Shown here piece by piece: positions 42,984 through 52,202 of a DNA stretch of 64,000 bases. The notes under the pieces are model-generated. The model ran no database searches. It was given only the letters and a program-made list of their open reading frames with translations, and was not told the origin of the DNA. The stretch comes from Syntrophaceae bacterium UBA6078. Lineage in GTDB: Bacteria > Desulfobacterota > Syntrophia > Syntrophales > UBA2210. Every line of letters starts with the position of its first letter. Position 1 is the stretch's first letter. The translations under genes were made by a program, and so were the position numbers. The stretch spans positions 38,282 through 102,281 of the forward strand of contig DIXO01000037.1 of assembly GCA_002428735.1 (NCBI GenBank), in the 5' to 3' direction.

Positions 42984-43879
42984 TCCCCGTTATCCTCTTC
43001 GCCTACGACCGCCCCGGACATCTGCGCCGAACGTTGGACTGCCTCCGGCAAAACAAGGCCCCCCTGATCTACGCCTTCAGCGACGGGGCCAAGACGCCCG
43101 ACAGGGAATCCACCGTTTCCCAAGTGCGGGATATCCTGCGGTCGGTCGACTGGTGCGAGGTGGTCCTCTGTGAAAGGGACACGAACCTGGGACTGGGGCG
43201 CTCCGTTCTCGCCGGGGTTACGGAAGTTTTGAGCAGGCACGAGGCGGCAATCATCTTCGAGGACGACCACCTGTGCGTGCCGGGGACGTACGACTACCTG
43301 TGCGCAGCCTTGAAGCACTACCGGGACGATGATCGCTTGATGAGCGTGACCGGTTGGACACACCCGCTGATCACGCCGGAGGAGGTCACCGATGCCCCCT
43401 ATTTCGACGGCCGGGCCGAATGCTGGGTCTGGGGGACGTGGGCCGGGGCGTGGCGGGGGATGGACGTCGACGCGAAGACGCTGATGGGACAGTGCCGAGA
43501 CCGGGGGATCGATATCTACAAATACGGCGCGGACCTGGTTGATATGGCTGAATCCGAGCTCGAACGGAATATCTGGGCCGTGCGGCTGCTGTACCTGCAT
43601 ATCCTCAGAGGGAAACTCTGCCTGCGGCCGCCGTGGAGCATGGTGGAAAATATCGGTCTGGATGCTGAGGCAACCAATACCCGAACCGAGTCATGGCTGA
43701 AAAACCCGCCCCTGAAACCCTGCCCGCCCATTCCGGGACTGTGGCCCGAGCCGGTTGAACATCCGGCCTGTCGTAAATTGCACCAGAGAGTTTGCGGCAC
43801 GCGGCCGACGCTTCCCGCCCGGCTGTACCGCTCCGCCCGCCGTATGGCCTCGAACGTGTTTTCGGATTTCACGCGGTGA
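42980..43879 (+). CDS. GT-A glycosyltransferase-like protein
   Basis: 299 residues starting in an ATGA overlap. IPVILFAYDRPGHLRRTLDCL opens like a GT-A (GT2) fold and IFEDDHLCVP near residue 93 gives the metal-binding acids; AECWVWGTWAGAW is typical of a subgroup seen beside TIGR04325 methyltransferases. Sugar specificity is unknown. Confidence 0.75.
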   Translation: MIPVILFAYDRPGHLRRTLDCLRQNKAPLIYAFSDGAKTPDRESTVSQVRDILRSVDWCEVVLCERDTNLGLGRSVLAGVTEVLSRHEAAIIFEDDHLCVPGTYDYLCAALKHYRDDDRLMSVTGWTHPLITPEEVTDAPYFDGRAECWVWGTWAGAWRGMDVDAKTLMGQCRDRGIDIYKYGADLVDMAESELERNIWAVRLLYLHILRGKLCLRPPWSMVENIGLDAEATNTRTESWLKNPPLKPCPPIPGLWPEPVEHPACRKLHQRVCGTRPTLPARLYRSARRMASNVFSDFTR

Positions 43880-43898
43880 AAGGTATCCTGATTTGGGG

Positions 43899-44726
43899 AT
43901 GAAAGACAGTATCCGCTGGTTCGCACCTCCGGGTCTCATCTCGCTGACAAAACGGCTGCGCCGCGATGGGCACGAGAGCGAATATGGGCTGTCCGGCGAC
44001 TATCACAGCTGGGACGAGGCGAAGGGCGCGAGCACAGGCTACGACAGCGGGGCCATCCTGGAGAAAACCAGGGCAGCGCTCCTGAAGGTCAAAAACGGCG
44101 GGGCAATCTACGAGCGGGATTCGGTCCTGTTCGACGAGATTCAGTATGCCTGGCCCCTACTGGCCGGTCTGATGTGGGCGGCGGCGCGATCCGGTGGGGC
44201 TCTCAATGTCCTCGATTTCGGCGGTTCCCTGGGGAGCACCTACTTTCAGAACCGGGTTTTTCTCGCGCAGCTTCCCGCTGTCCGCTGGAACATCGTGGAA
44301 CAACCCCGTCATGTGGCGATCGGAGGGGCCTCCTTTGAGGACGAACAGCTTCGCTTTTATGAGAGCATTTCAAACTGTCTGGCGGATACACGTCCAAACA
44401 TAGTGCTTCTCAGCAGTGTTTTGCAGTATCTGGAAGAACCGTACGCTGTAATGGATCAGCTCATGGAACTCCCCTGCAATCACATGATCATCGACCGGAC
44501 GCCCTTCTGGGCCGGGCCAGCCGACCGGCTCTGCGTTCAGATCGTGCCGCCCAGCATCTATCCGGGGAGTTACCCAAGCTGGATTTTCTCAATGCCCCGC
44601 TTTTACCAACACCTTCAGGGGACCTGGCGAATCGTGGCAAAATTTGACAGTCTCGATCGTCTTAATAGTCCGGTCAAAACAGCCTGGCATGGCTTCATTC
44701 TGGAACGTAAAGGTGAGGAAAAATAA
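43899..44726 (+). CDS. Putative SAM methyltransferase (TIGR04325-like)
   Basis: 275 residues. SAM site NVLDFGGSLGSTYFQNR near residue 105, WNIVEQPRHV next, and SVLQYLEEP near 170, all typical of the LIC12133/TIGR04325 methyltransferases in polysaccharide loci. ATG 43899 has GGGG at close spacing. Probably O-methylates a sugar. Overlaps nothing and follows the GT by 19 bp. Confidence 0.8.
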   Translation: MKDSIRWFAPPGLISLTKRLRRDGHESEYGLSGDYHSWDEAKGASTGYDSGAILEKTRAALLKVKNGGAIYERDSVLFDEIQYAWPLLAGLMWAAARSGGALNVLDFGGSLGSTYFQNRVFLAQLPAVRWNIVEQPRHVAIGGASFEDEQLRFYESISNCLADTRPNIVLLSSVLQYLEEPYAVMDQLMELPCNHMIIDRTPFWAGPADRLCVQIVPPSIYPGSYPSWIFSMPRFYQHLQGTWRIVAKFDSLDRLNSPVKTAWHGFILERKGEEK

Positions 44727-44731
44727 GAATT

Positions 44732-45721
44732 ATGAGAAGCTTCGAAATTTTCAATGATACGAAAATCCTCATCACCGGCGGCCTGGGTTTCATCGGTTCC
44801 ACTCTGGCCCTGCGCCTGGTCGACCTGGGGGCGGACGTGACCCTGGTGGACAGCCTGATCCCGGAATACGGCGGAAACTGCTTCAACATTGCCGGGATCG
44901 AGGACCGGGTGCGGGTCAACATCTCCGATGTCCGCGACGCCCACAGCATGCAGTCCCTCATCCGGGGGCAGGACTACCTCTTTAACCTCGCCGGACAGAC
45001 CAGCCACATGGATTCGATGGACGACCCCTTCACGGACCTTGAGATCAACTGTCGAGCCCAGCTTTCGATCCTGGAGGTCTGCCGGCATTACAATTCGGGG
45101 ATCAGGATCGTCTTTGCCGGTACCCGCCAGGTCTACGGCAAGCCGGAATACCTCCCCGTGGACGAGAGGCATCTTCTGCGCCCGACGGATGTCAACGGGA
45201 TCAACAAGATGGCGGGGGAGTGGTACCATATCCTCTACAACAATGTGTACGGGATCCGGGCCTGCGCCCTCCGGCTGACCAATACCTACGGTCCGCGCAT
45301 GCGGGTCAAGGACGCCCGCCAGACTTTCCTCGGGATCTGGATCAGGTCGCTGATCGAGGGGAAGCCCATCGAGGTATGGGGGGGCGATCAGCTGAGGGAC
45401 TTTACCTATGTGGACGATGTGGTGGATGCCTTTCTCCTCGCGGCGACCAGAGACGAAACCAACGGACGGATCTACAACCTGGGAGGGTGCGAGGTCGTCA
45501 ATCTGCGGGATCTCGCCCGCCTGCTGGTGGAGGCCAACGGCGGCGGCGATCTTCAGGTGCTCGCATTTCCGGAGGACCGCAAGCGGATCGACATCGGGGA
45601 TTACTACGCCGATGACAGCCGGGCCCGCTCGGAACTGGAATGGATCCCCCGAGTGGACCTGAAGGAGGGGCTGCGCCGCTCCCTGGAATATTATCGGAGC
45701 AACCTGGAACATTACCTATGA
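44732..45721 (+). CDS. Extended-SDR nucleotide-sugar epimerase/dehydratase with atypical catalytic site
   Basis: 329 residues. TGGLGFIGSTLALRL at residue 13, AGQTSHMDSMDDP, GTRQVYGKPEYLP, then DVNGINKMAGEWYHIL where most relatives have YxxxK; here the Tyr position is Asn (NGINK). LTNTYGPRM and FTYVDDVVDAF follow. I recall this NGINK variant in a set of surface-sugar enzymes. Overlaps the aminotransferase start by 4 bp. Confidence 0.82.
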   Translation: MRSFEIFNDTKILITGGLGFIGSTLALRLVDLGADVTLVDSLIPEYGGNCFNIAGIEDRVRVNISDVRDAHSMQSLIRGQDYLFNLAGQTSHMDSMDDPFTDLEINCRAQLSILEVCRHYNSGIRIVFAGTRQVYGKPEYLPVDERHLLRPTDVNGINKMAGEWYHILYNNVYGIRACALRLTNTYGPRMRVKDARQTFLGIWIRSLIEGKPIEVWGGDQLRDFTYVDDVVDAFLLAATRDETNGRIYNLGGCEVVNLRDLARLLVEANGGGDLQVLAFPEDRKRIDIGDYYADDSRARSELEWIPRVDLKEGLRRSLEYYRSNLEHYL

Positions 45722-46857
45722 GCGCGAAACGTCAGACTGAAATACCTCAAACCGACCCCCGGGCGGGTTACCGGGAGCATCAGGCCGAGATCGATGCCGC
45801 GATCCGTGGGGTTCTCGACGGTGGCCGCTACATACTGGGGCCCGAAGTGGAGCATTTCGAGCGGGAATATGCCGCCTATCTCGGCGTCAATCACGCCGTC
45901 GGCGTGGCGAACGGCACCGACGCCCTGGAACTGTCGCTACGGGCCTGTGGTGTCGGCGCGGGGGATCTGGTCTTCACCGTCTCCCATACGGCCGTCGCGA
46001 CCGTGGCCGCGATCGAGTCGGCCGGGGCGACCCCCGTCCTGGTGGATATCGATCCGGCGACCTATACCATGGATCCCAAATGCCTTGCTGCGGCGCTGGC
46101 GAATCCTCCGCCCGGCAGGCCGAAGGCCGTTGTCCCGGTCCACCTCTACGGGCACCCGGCCGACATGCCCGCGATCCTGGAGGGGGCGAGGCGCCATGAC
46201 CTGCTCGTGATCGAGGACTGCGCGCAATCCCACGGGGCCTCCCTGGACGGACGGATGACGGGTGCCTGGGGGGACATCGCCTCGTTCAGCTTCTATCCCA
46301 CGAAGAACTTGGGGGCGCTCGGCGACGGCGGCATGGTGGCGACCGGCAGCCCCGCCCTGGCCGAGAGGGTGTGCCTCCTGCGGCAGTATGGATGGCGGGA
46401 GCGGTATGTGAGTGACAGCCCTGGCGGCAATTCGCGCCTGGATGAGTTACAGGCCGCCGTCCTGCGCGTGAAGCTCCGTTACCTGGACGGGGAGAACGCG
46501 CGGCGCCGGGACCTGGCGGGGGCCTACGATGCCCTGCTGAAAAGCACGGAGCTGGTTCTCCCGTCGGTTCGGCCGGGGGCACGTCATGTGTACCATCAGT
46601 ACGTCGTGCGCCTGCCTCGGCGGGACGAGCTCGGTGCCCATCTGCGCGAAGCGGGAATCGGGACGGGCATCCACTATCCGGTGCCGGTGCATCTCCAGGC
46701 AGCGTACCGTGACCGTCTGCCCCTCGGGACCCCGCTGCCGGCGACGGAGCAGGCGGCCGGGGAGGTTCTCTCCCTGCCCATGTTTCCTCAGTTGAGCGAT
46801 GCGCAGGTCCGGCAAGTCTGTGAGTGTATCGCCTGTTTCCGAAGGGACGGGGCCTGA
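45718..46857 (+). CDS. DegT/DnrJ/EryC1/StrS sugar aminotransferase
   Basis: 379 residues, PLP-dependent. GTDALELSLRACGVG, VDIDPATYTMDP, EDCAQSHGA and the PLP lysine in FSFYPTKNLGALGDGGM near residue 186 are all present; the C-terminus gives GIGTGIHYPVPVHLQ. Converts a 3- or 4-keto nucleotide sugar, probably from the upstream SDR, to an amino sugar. ATGA start overlap. Confidence 0.92.
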   Translation: MSAKRQTEIPQTDPRAGYREHQAEIDAAIRGVLDGGRYILGPEVEHFEREYAAYLGVNHAVGVANGTDALELSLRACGVGAGDLVFTVSHTAVATVAAIESAGATPVLVDIDPATYTMDPKCLAAALANPPPGRPKAVVPVHLYGHPADMPAILEGARRHDLLVIEDCAQSHGASLDGRMTGAWGDIASFSFYPTKNLGALGDGGMVATGSPALAERVCLLRQYGWRERYVSDSPGGNSRLDELQAAVLRVKLRYLDGENARRRDLAGAYDALLKSTELVLPSVRPGARHVYHQYVVRLPRRDELGAHLREAGIGTGIHYPVPVHLQAAYRDRLPLGTPLPATEQAAGEVLSLPMFPQLSDAQVRQVCECIACFRRDGA

Positions 46858-47852
46858 TGCACGATTTCTGCACGTATTTTGACCGGAACTATCTTCCCCA
46901 CGGCCTGGCGCTCTACCGCTCGCTCCGGGACCATTGCCCCGAATTCAGGCTCTGGGTCCTCTGCATGGACGATGTAACGTACGGCATACTGGAAAAACTG
47001 GATCTTCCCGGTATCCATACAATCGACCTGGAGGACTTCGAGCGCGACGACGAGCCGCTCCTGGGCGCCAAGGGGAACCGCTCCCGGGTCGAATACTATT
47101 TTACCTGCACCCCTTCCCTGCCGTTGTATATCTTAAAGACCCGGCCCGAGGTCGATATGGTCACCTACCTGGATGCCGATCTCTTCTTCTTCGCCGATCC
47201 GGGAACGCTCTTCGCGGAGGCGGGGGAGGGCTCCGTCGCCATCATCGGCCACCGGTTCCCCCCGCGCCTTCGCAGCAGAGAGCAGTTCGGGATCTACAAC
47301 GTAGGCTGGCTTTCCTTCAGGAGGGATGAAGAGGCACTCGCCTGCCTGCGGTGGTGGCGCGAACGGTGCATTGAGTGGTGCTATGACCGGGTAGAGGAGG
47401 GACGGTTCGCCGACCAGAAATATCTGGATCAGTGGCCCGGCCGCTTCCGGAACGTCATCGTTCTCGAGAACAAAGGGGCCAACGTGGCACCGTGGAACCT
47501 CGCGAACTACCGGCTGCACCTTCGGGGGGATGGCGCGATCATGGTGGACGAACAGCCGTTGATCTTTTTTCACTTCCAGGGACTAAAGAGGTTTACCCGA
47601 TGGCTGTACAATCCCCACTGGAGTGGCTATGGCCTCTACCCGTCCTGGGTGCTGCGAAGGAATATTTATGCCCCCTATCTCAAGGAACTGTTCCGTGTCG
47701 GCCATGATCTGGCGGCCGCGCCGGACGGGGGTCTGTTTCCAAGCGACGCCCGCGGGTGGGTGGAGCAGCAGGGAAGCTTAAAATTCCATCGTATCTTGAA
47801 AGATGTATTGACGGGCAGGTGCCTCTTTTTCTTCAATGGACATGTCATATAG
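46857..47852 (+). CDS. GT-A glycosyltransferase-like protein (DxD, GT8-like)
   Basis: 331 residues, start TGATG-coupled to the aminotransferase. CTYFDRNYLPHGLALYRSLRDH resembles GT8/nucleotide-diphospho-sugar transferases, with TYLDADLFFF (DxD) near residue 105, DQKYLDQWP and a late FHFQGLKRF. Probably adds one sugar to the growing glycan. Confidence 0.78.
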   Translation: MHDFCTYFDRNYLPHGLALYRSLRDHCPEFRLWVLCMDDVTYGILEKLDLPGIHTIDLEDFERDDEPLLGAKGNRSRVEYYFTCTPSLPLYILKTRPEVDMVTYLDADLFFFADPGTLFAEAGEGSVAIIGHRFPPRLRSREQFGIYNVGWLSFRRDEEALACLRWWRERCIEWCYDRVEEGRFADQKYLDQWPGRFRNVIVLENKGANVAPWNLANYRLHLRGDGAIMVDEQPLIFFHFQGLKRFTRWLYNPHWSGYGLYPSWVLRRNIYAPYLKELFRVGHDLAAAPDGGLFPSDARGWVEQQGSLKFHRILKDVLTGRCLFFFNGHVI

Positions 47853-47882
47853 TTTCACCGTGTCGATAGCCTAAGTCATTTG

Positions 47883-48848
47883 ATGTCTTCCAGAACAGCA
47901 CAGGATCTTCCCCCCCCGCCGCCGGGCAGGACGGGGTGGCCGTGGACCGTGAAAGCCGGACGGGTGCAGGACGCGGGCTCCCAGCCGAAGGTGACGGTCG
48001 TCACGCCGTCTTACAACCAGGGTGAATTCCTCGAGGAAACAATCCGGTCCGTCCTCCTGCAGGATTACCCGGATCTGGAATATATTGTGATAGACGGCGG
48101 CAGCACGGACAATTCGATCGACATCATCCGCCGCTACGAACCGTGGCTCGCGCACTGGGTCAGCGAACCGGATGGCGGCCAGTCGCACGCCATCAACAAA
48201 GGCTTCCGGGCCGGATCAGGCCGGATCATGGCATGGCTGAACTCGGACGACTGCTACACAGAAGGGGCGGTGCGGCATGTCGTCGATTATTTCGAAGCGA
48301 ACCCGGCCGCCGATATCGTCTGCGGGTTCCGCCAGACTCTGGATCACGTGAGGAACAGAAGACATAATGGCTACATCCATCTGAAACCCGACAGGTATTC
48401 TTTGTCTCGTTCCTGTTATATCGCCCAGGAGACGACCTTCTGGAAACGCTCAGTGTGGGAGACGGTGGGCGAGATAGATGAATCGTATCAGTACACCATG
48501 GATTACGATCTGTGGCAGCGGATGCTTGCCGCAGGGTATCAGTTCCACCTCCTGCCACGTTTCATCGGATTATTTCGTATTCACTCGGAATCCAAGGCTA
48601 TTCGGCTCGACGATGTCAGGACGACTGAACTTGCCCGTATCTATTCGCGCTACCTGCATACAGACAAAATCACGCAGGAGCTTCAGTTGGAGATGAGCCC
48701 CGCCTGGCGAAGACGCAGGATGATGGTTCGCATACTTGGGCGCCTGGGTTTCCTGAATCATTTCCCCGTCGCCCGCGCCGTTGTCTCGATTCTCTCTCTG
48801 CCGGAAGACAGGATTCCAGCAACTCTCAAGCCCTCGCCGGGATTGTAG
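47883..48848 (+). CDS. Family 2 glycosyltransferase
   Basis: 321 residues. VTPSYNQGEFLEETIRSVLLQ, DGGSTDNSID, the QSHAINKGFRAGSGRIMAWLNSDD metal site and the YTMDYDLWQRML acceptor block define a GT2 inverting enzyme. A Pro-rich start precedes the domain. Same overall type as the gene at 50134. Confidence 0.9.
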   Translation: MSSRTAQDLPPPPPGRTGWPWTVKAGRVQDAGSQPKVTVVTPSYNQGEFLEETIRSVLLQDYPDLEYIVIDGGSTDNSIDIIRRYEPWLAHWVSEPDGGQSHAINKGFRAGSGRIMAWLNSDDCYTEGAVRHVVDYFEANPAADIVCGFRQTLDHVRNRRHNGYIHLKPDRYSLSRSCYIAQETTFWKRSVWETVGEIDESYQYTMDYDLWQRMLAAGYQFHLLPRFIGLFRIHSESKAIRLDDVRTTELARIYSRYLHTDKITQELQLEMSPAWRRRRMMVRILGRLGFLNHFPVARAVVSILSLPEDRIPATLKPSPGL

Positions 48849-48880
48849 GATTTACACCGGAGAACGGATTTTCATACAGG

Positions 48881-50137
48881 ATGAATGAGGCAGCGGTTAC
48901 CATAGACCAACATCAATACAGTATGGCGAAATTCGGACGGTTTCGCTTTCTGGTAACAGGCTTTCATTTGCTGGCCGCATACTGGGTTTTGGAGGCGTTT
49001 TTCCCATCGCAGGGGCTGACGATCGGGAACATAACCGTCAGTTTCCTGCTGTTGTTCTCGGCGCTCTGTCTCGCGCTTCAAATTCTTCCGGGGAAACGAA
49101 ATCCCGAGGGGAAGCGCTTCGATCGGCTTTCAGCGTTTCTGATCGTGCTTCTGCTGGCGTGGGGGCTGGTGACGATCTTTCGTGGCTTCTGGAGGGCGGA
49201 CGCGCACCGTCTGTTTACCCTCCTGGCTAATCCTTACGCGGGCGGTCTGGTGTGGTTGCTGCCCGGCGCTGTGTACATCGCCCGCCGGCCGGGGTGGATC
49301 GATGCCCTGATGCCCGTCTTCCGGGCGCATACCCTTATCGGCACGGTACTGGTAATCTGGTCGATCATCGACTTCGTTTTCCGGGGAATGCCACCGGGGG
49401 CCATTGTTTCTCAGGTCGGTTTCTCCCTGTTGTACGCCGTGCCCTTTGTCCTGCTGACCGGCTTGGGGGGGCGTTTCGAACGGATATTCTATTTCTCATG
49501 CCTCTTCCTGGGCCTGGTAATGCATTATCTCTTGTTCATCCACCGCTCCGCGATCGCCTCTGTCCTGGTGGTGTTGATTCTCTCTGTTGCTCTTGGGCGC
49601 GTTCGCGATATCCGCAGGCTATGGTTCCGGATCATCGGCCTATCGATCCTCTTTTTCATCTTCGTGCTGTTCGGACTGGACTATCTCCTGCCGCGGCTCC
49701 AGAGCGCTTGGTTCATCGATAGCCGCACGTTTCTGTGGATCGAGATGAAGAGGGACTTTGGTCCGCTCGACTGGATCATCGGGAGGGGCGCCTTGGGGAC
49801 ATACTACAGCGCGTACTTCAGCCAGACGACTATGTTGGGTCAGTCCGGAGACTGGATGATCAGACAGGTGAATGAGATCGGCTACCTGCATATCGTATTG
49901 AAGGCCGGCCTGATAGGCGCGATCCTCTATTTTTTCATTTACCTGCGGGCGGCGTCTGAATCTTTGTTTAAAGGCAGAACGCGTTTTGAGCTGGGTGTCG
50001 GTCTGCTGTTGTCCATGCACCTGCTCGAGATGACCGTGGGGGGGCAGGCGAGTTTTTCGCTAAGCCGCGTGTTGTTGTGGTTGTTGGTTGGCCTCATCCT
50101 GTCAAAGGGGGGCGGTTCGCTCCGCAGTGACGCGTGA
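48881..50137 (+). CDS. Polytopic membrane protein, O-antigen polymerase-like
   Basis: 418 residues with about eleven membrane helices and a large loop near residues 270-330 (WIGRGALGTYYSAYF..NEIGYLHIVLKAGLIGAI) resembling Wzy polymerases. Sequence recognition is weak, as usual for Wzy. The presence of an ABC exporter suggests two glycan systems or a separate polymer. The following GT2 overlaps its stop by 4 bp. Confidence 0.7.
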   Translation: MNEAAVTIDQHQYSMAKFGRFRFLVTGFHLLAAYWVLEAFFPSQGLTIGNITVSFLLLFSALCLALQILPGKRNPEGKRFDRLSAFLIVLLLAWGLVTIFRGFWRADAHRLFTLLANPYAGGLVWLLPGAVYIARRPGWIDALMPVFRAHTLIGTVLVIWSIIDFVFRGMPPGAIVSQVGFSLLYAVPFVLLTGLGGRFERIFYFSCLFLGLVMHYLLFIHRSAIASVLVVLILSVALGRVRDIRRLWFRIIGLSILFFIFVLFGLDYLLPRLQSAWFIDSRTFLWIEMKRDFGPLDWIIGRGALGTYYSAYFSQTTMLGQSGDWMIRQVNEIGYLHIVLKAGLIGAILYFFIYLRAASESLFKGRTRFELGVGLLLSMHLLEMTVGGQASFSLSRVLLWLLVGLILSKGGGSLRSDA

Positions 50138-50919
50138 AGATATCGATTGTTACACCCTCATATAACCAAGCTGGATTCATCGGGAAATGTATCGATTCTG
50201 TCCGTAATCAGTTCGGTGACTTTACCGTCGAGCACATTATCATGGACAACTGTTCTTCGGACGGAACCGCGGCATTGCTGGCGGAGTATTCGTCGAATCC
50301 CGGCGCGGTTGATGTGAAAATCGTTATTGAACCCGACGAAGGTCAGACCTCCGCCATCAACAAGGGTTTTGGTATGGCTATCGGCGATGTCGTCTGCTGG
50401 CTGAACACCGATGAGTACTACGCAGATGGGGCCTTGAGCAAGGTTGCCGAATTCATGACGAACAATTTGGAAGTGGATGTCCTCTTTGGCGACTGCGACT
50501 TCGTTGACCAAACAAGCAGGCTGGTGAAGAGCAAGCGTGAGCATTTTTTCTCTAAATCGATGCTCTTGCATTACGGCTTTATCCCAAGCTGCGCCACCTT
50601 TGTACGCCGTCGCGTGATTGACAGGGGGGTGCTTTTAAGACTCGAATTCAAGGTCATAATGGATGGCGACTGGTATATTCGAATGGCCAAAGCAGGTTAC
50701 CGATTCGCTCATATACCCTGCACCTTGGCATCTTTCACCTGGCATGAAAACAACATCAGTGTACGCATGGCAGCACGTAGAAAGAGGGAACGTCGTCTGC
50801 TCCAGGACAGTTACTCCAATATCAGGGGACCCAGATGGGCAAAAACCATTATTTACGGGCTCATTTTTTACTTCTGGCTGGCTGTACGAGTGCTCCGGAG
50901 ATTGCTTGCTATACTTTGA
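50134..50919 (+). CDS. Family 2 glycosyltransferase
   Basis: 261 residues from a GTG in a GTGA overlap. VTPSYNQAGFIGKCIDSVRNQ, DNCSSDGTAALL, EGQTSAINKGFGMAIGDVVCWLNTDEYY and VIMDGDWYIRMAKAGYRF. The usual N(S/A)DD here is NTDE. Cytoplasmic with a C-terminal membrane-proximal helix. Confidence 0.9.
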   Translation: MKISIVTPSYNQAGFIGKCIDSVRNQFGDFTVEHIIMDNCSSDGTAALLAEYSSNPGAVDVKIVIEPDEGQTSAINKGFGMAIGDVVCWLNTDEYYADGALSKVAEFMTNNLEVDVLFGDCDFVDQTSRLVKSKREHFFSKSMLLHYGFIPSCATFVRRRVIDRGVLLRLEFKVIMDGDWYIRMAKAGYRFAHIPCTLASFTWHENNISVRMAARRKRERRLLQDSYSNIRGPRWAKTIIYGLIFYFWLAVRVLRRLLAIL

Positions 50920-51023
50920 AGGTTAATCGTGAATTATGGCTCGCAAAGAGCAGTAGAAGTTGTATTGCAGATCTGTTTCTAATTAATGATCATAAATTGC
51001 GTTAGGAAATTGAGACTGTATTA

Positions 51024-52202
51024 ATGAGAATATTGATGATTCATAATAAATATGCCGCCAGAAGTGGTGAAGAAGTCCAATTTGATGCCATCGCACAACT
51101 CCTTGCAGAACGGGGGCACGAGGTTTCTCTCTATACAAAGAGCAGTGAAGGGATCCTGCATTCAGCGGCCGGTAAAATGGTAGCATTCTTTACGGGCGTA
51201 TGGAATCCGCGGTCCCGGCTTGATATACGTACGTTATTACGTGGTGACAGAAAACCGGATATAGCTTTCATTCAAAATCTATATCCTCTTATCTCTCCTA
51301 CGATACTGCCCCTATTCAGGCAAGAAGGAATACCTGTCGTAATGCGCGTGGCAAACTATCGGCTAATGTGCCCGAATGGTCTGCACCTCTCTCACGGAAG
51401 CGTCTGCGAGAGATGCCTCGGCGGAAAAGAATACTGGTGTCTACTTAGGAATTGTGAAGAGAATTTTTCCAAGAGTGCCGGATACGCCCTGCGGAATGCC
51501 GCTGCAAGAATCATGGGCTGGTACAAAAAGAACGTGACTGAGTATATTACTGCGTCTTCCTTCCTTCGAAACCGAATGCTTGCAGCCGGATATGCAGCGG
51601 CACGTATCCACATTATTCCCAACGTGGTGCCAGATGTTGAACGCAGGGAAATCAAGGGTTCGCGGGACTATGTCGCCTATGTCGGCCGTATCAGCAGGGA
51701 GAAAGGGATTGACATCCTTACGGCTGCAGCCGCGCAGTGTCCAGAAATACCTTTTCGATTGGCAGGGGGAATAAATCCTTCTTTTCGTTTTTCTGCCGCA
51801 CTTCCCCAAAATGTCGAGATGGTCGGATTGCTCGGCAAACAGCCCCTTTCTGAGTTTTTTGCAGGTGCGAGGTTGGTAGCGAGCTGCAGCCAATGCTTTG
51901 AGACTTTTGGCATGAGCGTTGCCGAAGCAATGTTGCACGGGAAACCGGTCATCGCATCACGGATAGGCGTCTTCCCCGAGTTTGTGCAAGAAGGCATCAC
52001 CGGCATTCTGGCCGAAGCCGGGAATGCCGATGATCTCGCACGAAAGATCAGGGCGCTCTGGAAGCAGCCGGAACTTTGTGCGGCAATGGGCATAGCGGGC
52101 CGGCAACATGCATTGAGGGAATATTCGGCTGACAGGTACTACGAAAGAATCATGGCTGTATTCATGAAAGCGGCACAGAATCGTTTTGAGGCGCAGTCGT
52201 GA
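51024..52202 (+). CDS. Family 4 glycosyltransferase
   Basis: 392 residues, GT-B fold. MRILMIHNKYAARSGEE opening, a Cys-rich insert (CPNGLHLSHGSVCERCLGGKEYWC) in the N-terminal domain, and the C-terminal retaining motif SCSQCFETFGMSVAEAMLHGKPVIAS. Probably uses UDP- or GDP-sugar. Overlaps the next gene by 4 bp. Confidence 0.9.
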   Translation: MRILMIHNKYAARSGEEVQFDAIAQLLAERGHEVSLYTKSSEGILHSAAGKMVAFFTGVWNPRSRLDIRTLLRGDRKPDIAFIQNLYPLISPTILPLFRQEGIPVVMRVANYRLMCPNGLHLSHGSVCERCLGGKEYWCLLRNCEENFSKSAGYALRNAAARIMGWYKKNVTEYITASSFLRNRMLAAGYAAARIHIIPNVVPDVERREIKGSRDYVAYVGRISREKGIDILTAAAAQCPEIPFRLAGGINPSFRFSAALPQNVEMVGLLGKQPLSEFFAGARLVASCSQCFETFGMSVAEAMLHGKPVIASRIGVFPEFVQEGITGILAEAGNADDLARKIRALWKQPELCAAMGIAGRQHALREYSADRYYERIMAVFMKAAQNRFEAQS

